Source of the DNA: Mya arenaria
Taxonomy: Eukaryota; Mollusca; Bivalvia; Myida; Myidae
Assembly (NCBI RefSeq): GCF_026914265.1
Contig: NC_069138.1
Coordinates: 35,338,098-35,402,097 of the forward strand
Reading direction: 5' to 3'
DNA: 64,000 nucleotides
The first letter of the stretch is position 1, and each line of letters starts with the position of its first letter. Below, one piece after another: positions 10,509 to 63,854 of this stretch. The position numbers were made by a program, and so were the translations under genes. Under the pieces are notes generated by a model. It did not search any database, was not told the DNA's origin, and was given only the letters and a program-made list of their open reading frames with translations.

Positions 10509-13500
10509 ATGCCTGGGAGATTGAAAGAGGAGGATATGATGCAACTCGAGGCATGGATAGGAACAGGACCAAAAAACTTTACGTTGATACATAGCATCTC
10601 TCGAGATGGGTGTAGCCCTACCACATTTCACCAGCGGTGCGACAATCAGGGGCCGACTGTGACCGTGCTTTACAACACACAAGGGTCGGTATTCGGAGGC
10701 TATACAAGTGTCAGTCTTTCAAAACACCCTCATTTTTATGGCCGGGAAATACAAGACAACGCCGCTTTTTTGTTTCAACTCTATTTTGATGGAAAGGCTA
10801 CGGCCAATAAGTTTCCAGTCAAGGATAAAACTAATGCAATTTACTACAACGATAATCAAGGTCCATCTTTTGGGAAAAACGGTGATGATCTCTCAACCTT
10901 TACAGAAACAATTGGGTGTACTGGTGGACATGTGTTTGCCTTAAACGGTTCAATGAAATCATTTGGTTCCGCGTTTGAATGCAGAGGTACAAGCAGGTCT
11001 GATGTTTGCAATAACAATATGACAGTTCTTGAAATGGAAGTATACCTAGTTACAGGTAATTTGAGTTTATCAGTATTTTGTACCAATGTAATATTTCAAA
11101 TTGGCACCAGAGACGTTCATGTACATATATTTCATTTCAAAATAAACATTTTATTTCTTGTTGAAAAGATGCTATATATATGATTTTGTTGCGGCTATTG
11201 TATTGTATGTTCATTAATGGCGCCATGCAATGTTTTCATGGTATAGAACCAAGACAAGCTATTGACACTACGTGGAGGAACATCTCCGACGAGGTTAGAT
11301 TTTAATCATTTTATTTATTATTCTACTCCAACATATCTAGTAGCATATCCATAAGGGAACATGATTGTCTATGCCTGGGTCGAGGTATATTCGTTGAGGG
11401 AAAGAGGTGACATGAAGTTTATGAAGTAGCGGGGTGTTCTATTTTAGGTAGCGGATTTAAGTGGCCGTGTGGCGCCTCTGGCGCGCGCGCTCTTAACTTA
11501 AAGTGTCGAAGTGAACTTTTTTATTTTAAAATCGGAGTAAATACTTGATTAGAATGCATCAGGATTTTCGACTTAATATAGCCAAACCTGTCAAGGGGAG
11601 CCGAACTCTCATAACCACATAAGAAGCATTGGTTTCAGTTAATGGAGGAGGGACACGTACGTTGCGCCTCTAAAGTATGCCCCTCTTACGCCAAATCCTG
11701 GATACCCCCCTGCTTTGATTTAAAAGAAAATGTGTGAGCATATATGTTACCAGTACGATAAGTAGGTAACTACACATCATCGGCTTGTGGCATCAACTGA
11801 TATATTATCTCTTCCGTTTTTCAAAGACAGTGGATGGTTTTATTGACGAGATATCATCACTGAAACTAGATAAAGTTCAATCGGGATCTGAAATCCGGAT
11901 TCTTTTTCTGGGTCCAGTTGGAAGCGGAAAATCGAGCTTTATCAACACTTGCTGCTCGGCAGTTTTGGGGCGGATTGTACAAAAGGCTATCTGTGGCACT
12001 GGAAGGAACAGTGTCACAAGAAGGGTAAGATCAAATGCGTTAAAAACGTGCGTGTAGATATATTCAACATGTATTTACATACGTGTAATATCTAGAAGGT
12101 CATTGACGATGTTTACTTAAGAAATATTACACACAACTGAGCGTCATATGACATTATGAGGACCGGCCAGTCAGCCACCATAACGCCTCGGTCCATTCAC
12201 CTTCGGTGGCTGACTGTCCGGTCCTTATAATGCCATATGACCTGAAGTGGTGTGTTATATTTCTTTCGCTTTTGATGTGTTTTATTGAATACATCTAATA
12301 GTGTTTACTTGCGACAACAATGTCGTTGTGAAAATTGCAAGCAGCACTCACCAGTTTTTATGACGTCAGCGGTCCATATTATATGAAGTTAGCGGTCCAT
12401 GTTATGTTTTTGGCGGGGTCCGGACCGACTAAAAACATGATTTAGACCGCTGACGTCATACAAACTGTTTTTTTTATTCAAATACATTGATATACGGACC
12501 GCTTTAAAGCTTTTAAATTTATACACAAAGAAGGGACACATTAATGTACGGTACAATATACATAAATAAATCACAGCGTTTACAGATAATATCTTACAGT
12601 TCATGTTGATACTCTAATACTGAAAAATGCTGTTATGCCAAAAAAGATAGTGCTTGAAGTTGTTGTTTGTCAAAACCATAATGCTGCCCGTCCTTTTTAA
12701 AGATCATACATGTAGACATTTACTTGATATTAATTTATGTCACGCTCATGTTTATGTTGATCAATCCATTTTTATACACTTTTGTTCGTAGATGAAAACT
12801 GGGTCGCATTCAAATGAAATAAATGTAAAATAAATATATGTATTCAATTGTGTTTACATTAAAGCTGCACTCTCACAGATTGATCGTTTTGACAACTTGT
12901 TTCGTCTTTGAATGAGCCAATGCGTTCGTTAATCTCTGGAAACCAGTGATATAAGACTGCTGATTAAAGATCAGATCGCAGTTTATCCAATTGACGTTAA
13001 ACAAAATTCATGTGTTTTATGGCTAAAAGAGTATCTAATAGAAAAATGAAAGTTTCGGCAGTTTACCAAACAATTGAGGTCTGTTCGATTGTGAGGTGTC
13101 GAATATGATTGAAATGACAACATTGATGCCAAAATAAGCTGATTATGAGACAAAAAATAAAAAGCGTCAAAACTGACAATATTTGTGAGAGTGAAACTTT
13201 AAGTAGCTCCTTACTATTCACATACTGCAAAACCATTCGAATTTGCTTCTCGCGTTGCAATGCACTATTTCAGTACACATCGTTTATTCCTCGGACGAAT
13301 TTTGGATATTGCTTACCAATCCGACTGTGTGACACTTCCGGATACTCGGAGGACTTCGGACCTGATGCAATCGAGTGCAACTACATACTGGATGGCCACA
13401 TTAAAGAGAATTTTAAGGTATTAATAGTAAGGTATAAGGTATAATAGGACTGAAAAAGAACAACGTATTTCTATATACTATCATAGTATGTTATGCATGT

Positions 13501-14837
13501 ATCGATGTTATTTTTAACTACGAAAAATCTATTATGAAATGCTATTTCAATGTTTATTACGTTTTACGTTTACGTTGATAAATAACTGACTCTATAGCTG
13601 ACAAGACAGAAAATTTAAATATTTGACACAAATTTGGAATAATTGAAATATATATATATATATATACAGGTTATTCAATTCCCCATAATAAAAACGAATG
13701 TTGATTTTTTTTCACACTGCATTAATTTTGTTAACTTGAAATACTTGTATGGTTATTTATCTGTCGTCTATAGCTTCAGAACATGCCTTTTATTTATATA
13801 AATATATTTAAAGAATTCATAGTATATATTTTGACACCTGGCAACAGTATATTTGTACCTATATGTATAAAGACGATGCTTTGTTGATACGTCTTAATAT
13901 ATTTTCTGTTCTGTTCTGTTCTGTTATTTAGTATTGACCAAGAGATTATTTTGATTATCCTTTTTGTGATAGGATGCTAGCAACAACATCGTGTTAAAAA
14001 CTAAAAGTTTAAGCATTTAATTTCAAGTTAACAAACTCTTTTATGAACAGTTTTCCGACCGGGAGCACATCCAGACGGACTCTGGTGACTTTGTTGTGAG
14101 CCCAAAGCCGGGGGACAAAGTCAGATGTGGAGTGTTTGTGATTGCAGCAGCAGATCTAGAAGATGACAGACGTGGAATATTTAAGAAAATTGTCAGTCAA
14201 AAGGAACTGATGGAAGAGAAAGGTAGATTTTAGTGTGTGTTTTTTGTTGTAATAAGTTTCATATCAGATTGTCTTGTACCGTAGGGCAATAACTATAGCC
14301 TTGAATCACCAAGGGCAACATAACTGCGTTTCTCTAATAGCGATACAAGGGAACACATTAAACATTCAATTCAATATTTTATTAAGGCATTACACGTAAT
14401 ATATAGTTGGCCTTTAACATCATCTTCGACAAACTTTGCTCAAGTGACTGAGTTCCCTTTGCATTCGATGTGATGTTTTAAATGCAACATTATTATTGAT
14501 TATCAGAAAAAAGAAATACTTTGAAATTACAGGGATTCCAAGCGTCGTCGTTCTTACAAAAGTGGACAAATTGTGCAAAGATGCTTCCCGTGTATACAAG
14601 AACAGTGATGTGAAAGAGGCTGTGGACACTGCTTCGTCTTTGCTCGGCATATCTCGTAACAATATATTCCCATTGAAAAACTACGAAGACGAAGTAGAAA
14701 TTGACGAGGTCGTTAATAATATGGCGTTCATCATACTGAAACACATCATTTATCGCGCACTGGATGGAATGGAGCCTGTCGGCGACCAGTGTACCCACAC
14801 TGCTGCTTTGGAAACGACTGAATCTGATGTACTTTAA
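10509..14837 (+). CDS. IFI44L: IFI44/IFI44L-like TLDc-domain GTPase, copy 2 (intact)
   Basis: Six exons: 10509-11055, 11247-11293, 11827-12024, 13274-13417, 14051-14222 and 14533-14837 (stop TAA). All have GT-AG borders, and together they form 1,413 nt with no frame break, i.e. 470 aa. Residues 1-182 form a TLDc domain (GPTVTVLYNTQGSVFGGYTS; FALNGSMKSFG). A short linker follows, then a GTPase region with G1 GPVGSGKSS in exon 3, G3 DTSG in exon 4 and G4 TKVD in exon 6. Human IFI44/IFI44L share this order and the GxxGxGKSSF, ILxGxI and LTxVD signatures. Vertebrate members are interferon-induced cytoplasmic proteins; an immune role here is inference. The start is the ATG matching copy 1; an upstream non-coding exon cannot be excluded. 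The neighbour at 3462-7374 is a broken duplicate. Confidence 0.88.
12119..12265. mobile_element. Palindromic MITE with about 61-bp arms
   Basis: Arms 12119-12179 and 12204-12265 are near-perfect reverse complements, running from AAGAAATAT to GTCAGCCACC with a 24-bp loop. The core GGACCGG(C/A)CAGTCAGCCACC is GC-rich. The compact foldback form without coding sequence fits a MITE or a hairpin element. It lies in intron 3 of the intact IFI44-like gene and is absent from the equivalent intron of copy 1. Confidence 0.75.
12351..12473. mobile_element. Second palindromic element with TGACGTCA in both arms
   Basis: The left arm starts at ACCAGTTTTTATGACGTCAGC (12352). The right arm is GCTGACGTCATACAAACTG (12451-12469), its inverse with a few mismatches. 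The middle holds a second, shorter AGCGGTCCAT repeat and GGTCCGGACC. Each arm contains the palindrome TGACGTCA, identical to a CRE consensus, but this is probably incidental to the transposon end. It is in the same intron as the 12119 element. Confidence 0.6.
12859..13203. mobile_element. MITE family A, copy 1
   Basis: Terminal inverted repeats TTAAAGCTGCACTCTCACAG (left) and the complement of CTTAAAGTTTCACTCTCACA (right end, 13180-13203) enclose about 300 bp. The interior includes GAAACCAGTGATATAAGACTGCTGA. The same ends and interior recur at 60230-60613 and, cut by the window edge, at 63855-64000. Non-coding. Confidence 0.8.
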
Positions 14838-15406
14838 ACACTCGTTACATGCAAATTTGTAAAAAAGCATGACTATGTGCAGTTATATTATAGTTTCTGT
14901 ATGTAGTAAGAATGGCAGCGAGTACATATATTGATTACAGTGCCGTGCCATAAATGACCCTTTTTATCGTGTTCATTTTAGATTGATAACTCGCGTTATC
15001 CCAGGCTTTATGAATTAACGACATTGAGGTTATTACAAAGAACGCGACGCCGTGTTTTTATTCCTAGTCCAACTTAATGGACAGACCATTGAAGTTAGTT
15101 CTATTTTTAGAGATATATAACTCTTGCACGATTTGTTTCTAACCAGTGTTATTTGGATAATCATTCATCATTAAAATATAACGGCGAATAATTCCGAAGC
15201 GTAATAGTGATTGTTTGTAAAACAAATATGATCTACTTTAAGTGGCTAATGACACACGTCTCCCAGCCAGCGTCACGTAGCATTTGTGCGACCTTACCCC
15301 ACGTGCGCGAAGACAAGTGGTGGAGGTAGCGAAAGTGGTGTTGATTTGATTTTCATTAGCACCCTTGTACGACTAGTTATCTGATGATAAGATTTATATA
15401 CAACGG

Positions 15407-15437
<31 letters not shown>

Positions 15438-16560
15438 TGCGTGTTTGTTTTTTCAACTATAACGAAGAACGCATTTAATTTTTCTCAAGGTGAAATGAGC
15501 CGCAGTCCCTTGACAGTTGAATTTCGAACAAAAGGAGGAAATACCTTGTTTACATGTTATCAAATTAATACAAAGTTAAATATTCACTTGCGGATCTAGA
15601 ATGGAGTCGGGTGCACGGGGGTAGGTTAGCTTACCTTAATTCAAATAACGACGTTCGTGTTCGGGTCATTACCGGAATGGTCACTGGCCCGATGCAGCCC
15701 GTTACTGACCATTACCGACAGATGTGTGTCCTATAATTGCCTAGGACTGGCTAGTTACTCCATAACTGACAGCTATTATTAGTATTGACAGCCCGTAAAC
15801 GTACTGGGTCATTAGATCAGTAGCCATTTCTGACCAGATATCGGGATAATCGTCCAGCCCATTTCAGCCATTGTACTGATCTGGCACTAACCAATTCTGG
15901 GAATAAATCGACACCCATCAAGTTTCTGTATTTTTATAATGCTATTTTTTTCGGACTGATTTCGCCTTTCTTATGTGTATTTTGAAATCGGCAATCCCCA
16001 TATTATCTTGTCTTACATTTATGCAATAAAACAAAAGTTTGTAGCATCTTCCAATGTATGTTCAATATTTTTTTAAAAGAATAGATGCCCTATCATGGCT
16101 ATGAGTGGATTTCAATTCTACAAAATTGGATTTCGCGTCGATTTCTAATCATTTTTCAAAACCGGTTAGAACTAAAATTTCTACATTTTTTATCATTTTC
16201 AATAATATTTGAATTTATCAGTCATTTATGAAGCATATTCCAATTTGTGTACAATAAAGAAAATGATTTGTTAAAAAAGAAGATATTAGTGGATTTCATT
16301 TTTATGAGGTTTACACGAAAATCAACCCCGCACCCACGACTGAGAAAGAGACGTTCTATTCAAATAAGCCAGTCTATTTTTTTTAATAAGGTAAATATAT
16401 TAAACATACCATTTTTTCGTCGTATGCCGTTTTAAAAAAATAATGGAAACGGACAGAATATATTATTCCTAGATCTATAGCGAGATAGTTTGTCTACAGT
16501 GTATAAATCTATTTACAGATTGGCGCTATCGGTAAATTAAATAATTTTCATTCAGGTAAC
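14838..16560. other. Intergenic between IFI44-like gene and SET
   Basis: No coding or RNA gene recognised. It contains a (GT)n/(GCGT)n microsatellite at 15403-15442. A block at about 15655-15905 has GACCATTACCG and CAGCCCGTTACTGACC motifs recurring irregularly, which I cannot classify. Confidence 0.45.
15403..15442. repeat. (TG)n/(TGCG)n microsatellite
   Basis: GTGTGTGTGTGTGCGTGCGTGCGTGCG, simple sequence with no other feature. Confidence 0.9.
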
Positions 16561-16643
16561 CGGTCTACAAAATCGCAATCCGTGTTTCAGCGTTTCTTGC
16601 CGAACAATATCATTGGTTGTCACAAAAATCGGAATTTCACGAT

Positions 16644-16655
16644 CTCTTTCCGCTC
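16644..16655 (+). promoter_or_regulatory. SET: Candidate 5'-TOP-type start region of SET
   Basis: A pyrimidine run CTCTTTCCGCTC lies 62-73 nt before the SET start codon, downstream of an inverted CCAAT (ATTGG at 16612-16616). A second run (TTCTCTTTCG) is at 16699-16708. Genes that host intronic snoRNAs commonly start transcription in such terminal oligopyrimidine tracts. The link is inference, and the transcription start is not shown by the sequence. Confidence 0.35.
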
Positions 16656-16716
16656 AGTGCCGCCAAATGCGAAATTTCACAGCGCGCATGCCCACTTCAT
16701 TCTCTTTCGCGAAAAG

Positions 16717-26727
<10,011 letters not shown>

Positions 26728-27670
26728 ATCATACCTTACTGTACGCTCAACAGTTACATTACACCATTACCTGGGAAACCGGGCCTCTAAAGCAGAATGG
26801 AGACAGATGCTACATTATGCCCCAGTTTATAAGTTAACAGTTCAATTTTTGCAGGTGGACTTATATTGAAATTGCACTTGACAAGACTTGTGTTAAATAT
26901 AAAAAATGTACAATGATTCATGTGACATCAAAATTCTCAATATTCATTCTTATATACTGGTATCAATGCATTCATCTCATCCTTCATGTTATTTTACCAT
27001 ACTCATAATTCTTTTTTAATTGACTGTCAGACAGGTGTGTTATTAAATTAAAAAAAAAGTATTTTTATTATATTTCTAAATAATAATTATATGACTTCTT
27101 ATTATATTTATATATATATAATAATGATGTATGGCATATCTTTAAGGTTTTTTTCGCAAATGATTCAGGTCCTCATACTTGTATGGCTTCTCTCCTGTGT
27201 GTATTTAAGTCATTTGTTGCATCAGATCTTCATATAAGTACCAGAAGTTACCTCTGTCAGTCAAAAGTAATTTCATGTTTATTTGGCTCAACATAATCAT
27301 CATCATGATTAGTTAATTCGCATCATCAGTTAATGACCATTATCATCATCATCATTATCAATCATTGACCATTATAATCAATCATCACCAATCAGTGACC
27401 ATTATAATCAATCATCATCACCTCCATCATCATCATTATAATTACAATCATCATCATTTTTACATTATTTCATCATCAAATTGCATTGGGTAACCATTCC
27501 TTGGAAAGGATTGTGACTATATTGTTTTTGTATCTGACCTTTATTTATGTTTACCCGAGATCATGCGAACGATTTTATCACAATGTGTTGTTAAGTGAAT
27601 GTGTTATGTAGATGGAACTGCCACTTCTAAATGGATAGCAGCAGAAATAAAATCTAGGTAGCCTATGTAT
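26728..27670 (+). other. SET: SET 3' untranslated region
   Basis: There is no coding potential after the stop codon. An AATAAA signal lies at 27646-27651, and no other gene intervenes before it. It includes a (ATC)n-rich stretch. The exact cleavage site is not visible. Confidence 0.5.
27285..27480. repeat. ATC/CAT microsatellite with degenerate interruptions
   Basis: Runs of CATCATCAT interspersed with CAATCATTGACCATTATAAT units, within the probable SET 3' UTR. Confidence 0.85.
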
Positions 27671-28328
27671 TTGTCCTTGTTTCACATTAAACCCTTATTG
27701 TAGCGCCAACAGCCAATATAGGCTTCACCTTAATATGATCAAGTGGATTCTTGGTTTTAGGGTTCCCAATTAAATAAGTAATTGAAATTAAAAGGAAGAA
27801 ATAATTGTTTTGAATAATAAGTCCAGGCGCCATATTCAATAAACAACTTGGATCGATCTTAAATTTAAGAGTAGAATCTGAGTGATTTGACTGTATAATT
27901 AATTGGACAAGACCGAATTGAATCACTGAGGCATGTCTAAGGATAAGAACTAGATTGAGTACAACCCTTTAGGGGCTGTTTCAATAAAGATCGAAGTTGA
28001 TTTGTTTGTAAATTCAAATTATCTCAGTGTTGTATTTTCATTATTTTGCTACATATTTGTGTTATTTATTCATGAGCCAACGTGTATTGCCATATGTGAC
28101 GATCGTAGAGATTGAAGATAATATATTTTACTCAGAGTTCACATAACTGGGTCATCCCCTGGCGGTACAAACAAAAAGGTGAAATACAAGCTATTGAATT
28201 TAATGTAGCAGATCAATGATTCTGTTGTTTCCAAAATAACGTGTATACTAGAACGGAACAATTTTGTTTGTACCGGGGGATTACCTTGAGAAAACCTGAA
28301 TATCATTCCGGGCTACAACTATTGGAGT

Positions 28329-29369
28329 GTTACTCATATTACAACCTCAACATACCCCCTTCCTATGGTCAGCATAGCCCATTTCACAGTGGTTCCGTAA
28401 AACTTGGGAGAAATTCGGTAGTTAGTCACCTGGCAAATTATCACATGACTATTCGCCAGTCCAATGCTGTTAGAATTCGTGCTAGTAGACAAACATGTCT
28501 GCTGCAGCTGCTGGATCGCAATTTATTGAAATTAAAGATGCAAATACTTCAGGAAAGTTATCTACAACTTTGAAAAAGTTCAACATTGGATCGATAATCA
28601 CATACCTTTTGCAAGCACATGCAGACTTGATCCATCCAAGAAGTTTTCTTCAAACTGTTTTCAATCGGACATGTCCGAGTATGTACATTGGAATTTTGGT
28701 CAATCAACAACCTTTATCAGCTTAGATAATTTGATGAGTACTGCGACCAATGTTAATATTGTGCGATACTAAGATTGACTGATGCTTGTTATTCAAAATT
28801 TAGCAAAGTCTGGACAAGCCAGATCAAAGAAATTTTGGCCTATGTTTTTCAAGTGTTCCCTTTGACCTACAGACAGGGTTGCAAGTGACATGCTGGCTTC
28901 TTATGTTGAACATTTGTGTCAAAATACTCTTATTATACCATAATACTAGGTCGTATTTAAACACTGACACAAAAAAGCAGGAGTTATGACCAGTTTCCCA
29001 AATGTGATGGACCTGCATCTTGCCCGCGACACCAGATACTCCTGGTGAACATTTGTGCCAATGTTTTCAAATCTCCCAATGCATTGCGGAGTGACAGCCC
29101 TGATAGCCAACATTAGATGGACAGATGCATCCACGCACATAATATTATACTGATTCTGAAGTATGAATACTGCCTCAATTCAAAGAATGGACATGATAGG
29201 TGAATGTGATATGAGAGTGAATTTTGATACTGCAACCTATATTGTAAGAGGACATAAATCTGATGCAAAGGACTACCCTTAAATATATGCCATGCAAAGC
29301 AGGCTGATAACTAGAATGAAATGCTGTCCATACGAGGGGGTATGTTGAGGTTGTAATATGTGTAATAGT
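28329..29369. mobile_element. Possible TIR element of about 1.05 kb
   Basis: A 46-bp block at 28329-28376 (TTACTCATATTACAACCTCA ... GGTCAGCAT) recurs inverted at 29321-29369 with few mismatches. Similarity may extend outward (TGTTTCCAAAA at 28227 and its complement at 29418). The interior has an open stretch from 28495, but no recognisable protein. Superfamily and exact ends unknown. Confidence 0.5.
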
Positions 29370-29399
29370 ATGTGGTGAATCAACTCGACTAGAACAAAA

Positions 29400-31379
29400 C
29401 AGACATTTTTGGCTTTTGGAAACATAATTACCAGTTATTTTGATTTATTAAAAACAAAACTGGAGTCATTTGTGATTGAGGAGTATTTTATTGAATTCTC
29501 TTGAAAGTACAAAAATAATCACTTTTCAACAACCATTATTTTACATGAAGCAGGCATTGAATTACCTATTACATGATCTTATCAATATATTATGCTCATC
29601 AAAAAATAATTTATGTAAATAAGTGGGATGTACATGCACTGAAACACTGTTTTGAATTGAACAGAAAACCAGCTGTTTGAAAAAAGAAGCTGCACTTTTT
29701 CACTGCTACAAAAATTAATTGACATGATGTGGAAGCACCCTGATATTAAAACTCAACTGTTGAACTAATGTAGATATTTACTAGTCACATGCTAACCCTT
29801 GATAAGCAAACGCACATGGAATAAAATTAAATACATTCTTTGGTAAAACAAAGTAGGTAATTAACGAGGCCAATCTTAATGGATTTTGCGTATATGTCAT
29901 TTTGCCTGACATGTACTTAAGGCAATAATTTGAACTTGATTAAATGAAGAGAGATGTTACCTGGTTCATTAACAGCTTTGTGCAAGTTTTTAATCGGGTA
30001 CCATAACTCTTGATTGAATGATACTTAATTCATGTCCCAGTTAATTGGGAAATCTGTTTATAGTAATGCATGCAAACTACAACATACATGTTTCTTATAA
30101 ACAATTCATTTAATTTAAAGCTTCATAAACTGGTTGAAATTAGCACAAGAACATAAGCCCTGTACTGGTAAAATGCTTTCCTGGCTTGCTCAAATTCTGG
30201 ATTTTATACAGCAGGGCTTGTTTCAAAAAATTTGATGCCAAGCAATAATGAAAGAATTTGAGCTTTTTCATACAAAAGTCTTATCTGGATGACTGTATAA
30301 AACTTGTTGATTACTTCAAAACTAGGTTGTATCCATACACTGGTGGGCTAAAAGAAGCCCAAAACCTTTCTCATGTCCAGAAATAAATTAACCTTGACAA
30401 TAAATAACTGTGTCAATAATCAATAAATACAAACTATAACATCTGATCAAAACAAGTCAATAGTATACAAAATAATGTTATCACAGCCTATATACATACA
30501 TTTAAACAATGCACAATTTTGCAATCTCAAAAAGACATGCCTGAATGAAAAAGTTCATGTAAAATGAGAATGTAAACAATAATAATACCATTCTAAAATG
30601 GATATACAGATAAAACTTCTATTTCTTGTAAATGAGCACTAACATGATCAGAGATGTATATAATGTATATGAAATTAATTACAAATCAAATAAACTAAAA
30701 AAAAACAACAGTTTTTAATACCCAGTAATATGGTGTAGTGAGTGGCCCAAAAGTTACAAAATTACAACATTGACCGATAGAATATAGAGCATACAGTTAC
30801 AGCTGGCATACAGCTACAGCTGTTTATTTATAGCCATGGCTGTAGTGTGTAGCTGTTGTTGTATTTTCAAGTAAAGCAAGAACAATGAACAAAAGCTATA
30901 GCTTATCGTCTGGCGCCGAAATACAGCTACTGCTGTATTCAATTCAATTTCATACGTTTATTTGACAAAGGCCACCAGCTACTGCTGTATATTCACTACA
31001 GATTGATTTTAATTATAGCTATGGATATAGCTTCAGCTGTAATGTATGACTGTTGTTGTATTCTATTTATAGCCTAAACTGTAGTTGTATCTTTTGTCTT
31101 ACTCTTGTTGATAGTAAACTTTTGAGCCACTCGGAACACCATATAGTAATCTCAGCATCCTGAACACATTGCAAGGACTGTAAGCAAGAACATGGCTGAG
31201 CATAATCCTGGAACAGCTTTTTGTATTCATTTTCTATTGTAATTGTTTGAGTATTATTAACAAAATAAATGTACCAATATCAATATATACTAGGATTATG
31301 CTGAACATAAATGTGACAGAATTAAGCATTCAATCTGGGAAATTGCACATATTTTTTCATTTAAAGACACTATTACCCA
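29400..31379. other. Intergenic / 3' flank of the receptor gene
   Basis: AT-rich with no gene recognised. A block at 30790-31085 is full of ACAGCTACAGCTGT/TAGCTGT motifs (AGCTACTGCTGTAT and inverses). A minus-strand AATAAA (TTTATT at 30957-30962) could end the receptor mRNA; this is a guess from position only. Confidence 0.4.
30790..31085. repeat. AGCTACAGCTGT-rich block
   Basis: Many interspersed short inverted motifs (CAGCTACAGCTG, GCTGTAGTGTGTAGCTG, ACAGCTACTGCTGTA) alternate with TTTATAGCC. It looks like a decayed short-palindrome satellite. Confidence 0.6.
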
Positions 31380-61577
<30,198 letters not shown>

Positions 61578-61654
61578 GGTGATGAACAAGGCTGGGCACT
61601 TGGTCAGCTAGTATCACTGTCATACTATGGAATGGGGCACCTTTACTCAGTAAC

Positions 61655-63854
61655 CTGAAAAAGATTTGAATCGAGTTGTTATTCAAGGTACAACTTAGAT
61701 TTTAACAATATTCAAACAGAACTGGATACAGAGGGCTTTTTTTTTCAGAACTAAAATATAAAAGTTAACAACAATGTTAACATCATCTTTGTTTACTTTC
61801 AAATCTTTACTGCTCTGGAAGATTAATGGATACACTTGTTATCTGATGTATCTATAACAAGATTTAAGACAGCTGTTACAGCTGTACTTGTTTATATTTT
61901 AATATGTGATCACATCATCAAATAGTTCACGTTTAAAAGTTAGCAATGAAGTTGTTAACCAAGATCATTGTTAACTGAAACAAAGTTCTGAACAATTGAC
62001 CCATAAATGTCTGCAAAATGGAAAAATCTGGAGCTTATGAAACAGGGTAAGCATTTGACATGACCCTAAAACAGATTAAGACTGCCCTCAATAATAAACT
62101 TCTTTTAATTATTGAATTCAACTCCTCGTGCATTTACTTGTCCAGGGTTATAACGTGACAAGTAATTCTTTCCATAATTAAAATTAACAGTTAATATGAA
62201 TATTTATATCTGGGTGCCTCAGCTGTCATATCAAATGCAGAATATCCATTAAAACCAAGGCTGTCTCTTTGCAGCTAATAATATCTCGTTCATCCACTTC
62301 GTCACAAAAAGAACACATACTTCCATGACATTTTCCAATATAGTGACAGACTTTAAGAGCCACTCAACCCCCTCCCCAAACCACATTACATGCACAAGGC
62401 CAACCCAAGTCAAGTATTTCCGTTAACAAAATTAGCAGCTGACTGTAACATACAATGTACCTCACACTCTTTTTTCATTGGCACATAATTGAACAACACT
62501 TTACAACAGTAACTTGTGCGTACAAACAGCACGTGCGTACAAACGGCACTTTTAACTAATGAACAATTATCCCCCTAAACCCATGTAATACCCATACATT
62601 AGTGCCTGTTTCCTTGATCTGCTAAAGTTTCATGTAATTAATTATTTATCTCAAATTCCTGGTGACAGTTTTTAAAGTAGACCAACTGCTGGGAAATGTT
62701 ATTAATAACATTGGGGAAAAACGACAAAAAACTAAGTAAATGCTGTTCATTTATATTCTGGCTTATTTAGAATGTGTTCATTAATTATCATATAACAGCA
62801 TGTTAATTGCTTAATTGAAAAACTCTATTAAATGGTTAGAGGATATTTGATATACCACTTCATACAATTATGTGTTTCATTTATATATACCTTATAATTT
62901 AGCCAACCACAAGTCGTCTCAACTCAATTTATTGCATAAAACATAAAATCATGCGTATAGCAAATACAACTACTAACATAACTGATAAGTAACTATCTGA
63001 AAGAAATCAATATAACGCTGGTATGGTGGTCAACATTCTATTTTGTCTAATGAGAAGGCTGTTTGTATTAATCAAGTTTTCAAATACATTTATTCCAGTT
63101 ACTCAGCATTCATCTGCTATAAATTTTAATCGGGTGAAGTGGTAGACATAAACAGTGGCTGGGTTACTTAGTGGGTGTTCACACAATATGATAAAGAACA
63201 CTTAAAAGGTTTGTTAGTATAATGTACTAACACATAATAAATGGTTAAGCTATTGTGTGGCATCAAACCATTTTTTTTTTGTAAGAACATACTAACAATC
63301 CTTAACCATTACTTTCATGGCGGGGAATCCACGTGACCAAATGGTAGGTTTCAGTGCAAGATGGCGTCACAAAAATGCTCGACTCGAGCCGAAAATCAAG
63401 ATAATACATATAATTATAATAGTTTCTTTATTTTTTAACATAGCCTATCATATGCCCACCTACCTAGTGTGTATTAGCATATCCATGTTTTCCTTGAAAC
63501 TTAAACCGTTCTCGAGAACACTTCTGCAATGATTCCAAAATGTACTAAATCCGACTGGTAGGTTACAGTTCCATTTATCATTTTGGCTCGGATTTAGCGG
63601 AAAATGAGATATAATTTGGGAAAATCGCATAAAACACTTAAGTTTTGTTTAAACATAACAGGCACATGCATTTGGGAACGAATTTTTAATGATTTTAAAA
63701 GATATGAGAACGAAGAGAAAATGATAGGTTGCAGCTTCGATTTTTGAAGAGATAGGTTGCAGTTCCATGTAAAGGTTGTCGTCTGGACTGCAAATTATGT
63801 AATGTGATTGTATCACTGATATTGTATACAAGCATGGAGGAATTGAAATGTGAC
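61655..63854. other. Upstream region of the receptor gene
   Basis: Contains the intron upstream of coding exon 1 and unknown 5' sequence. A locally CpG-richer stretch at 63310-63400 has AAGATGGCG and CTCGACTCGAGCCG, which could belong to a promoter or first exon of either strand, but nothing confirms it. No protein homology seen. Confidence 0.3.

Noticed and set aside
12351..12473. CRE enhancer (TGACGTCA twice)
   Set aside because: Both sites are the mirrored arms of a palindromic element; no independent sign of regulation.
28241..28725. Small proteins between SET and the receptor gene
   Set aside because: Two overlapping frames of 110 and 76 codons inside a probable TIR element, no homology or splice structure recognised.
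63301..63532. Gene starting MAGNPRDQMVGFSARW
   Set aside because: The start context AAGATGGCG/CATGGCG is suggestive, but the frame ends after 71 codons in hydrophobic AT-rich sequence without a donor-linked continuation I can see.
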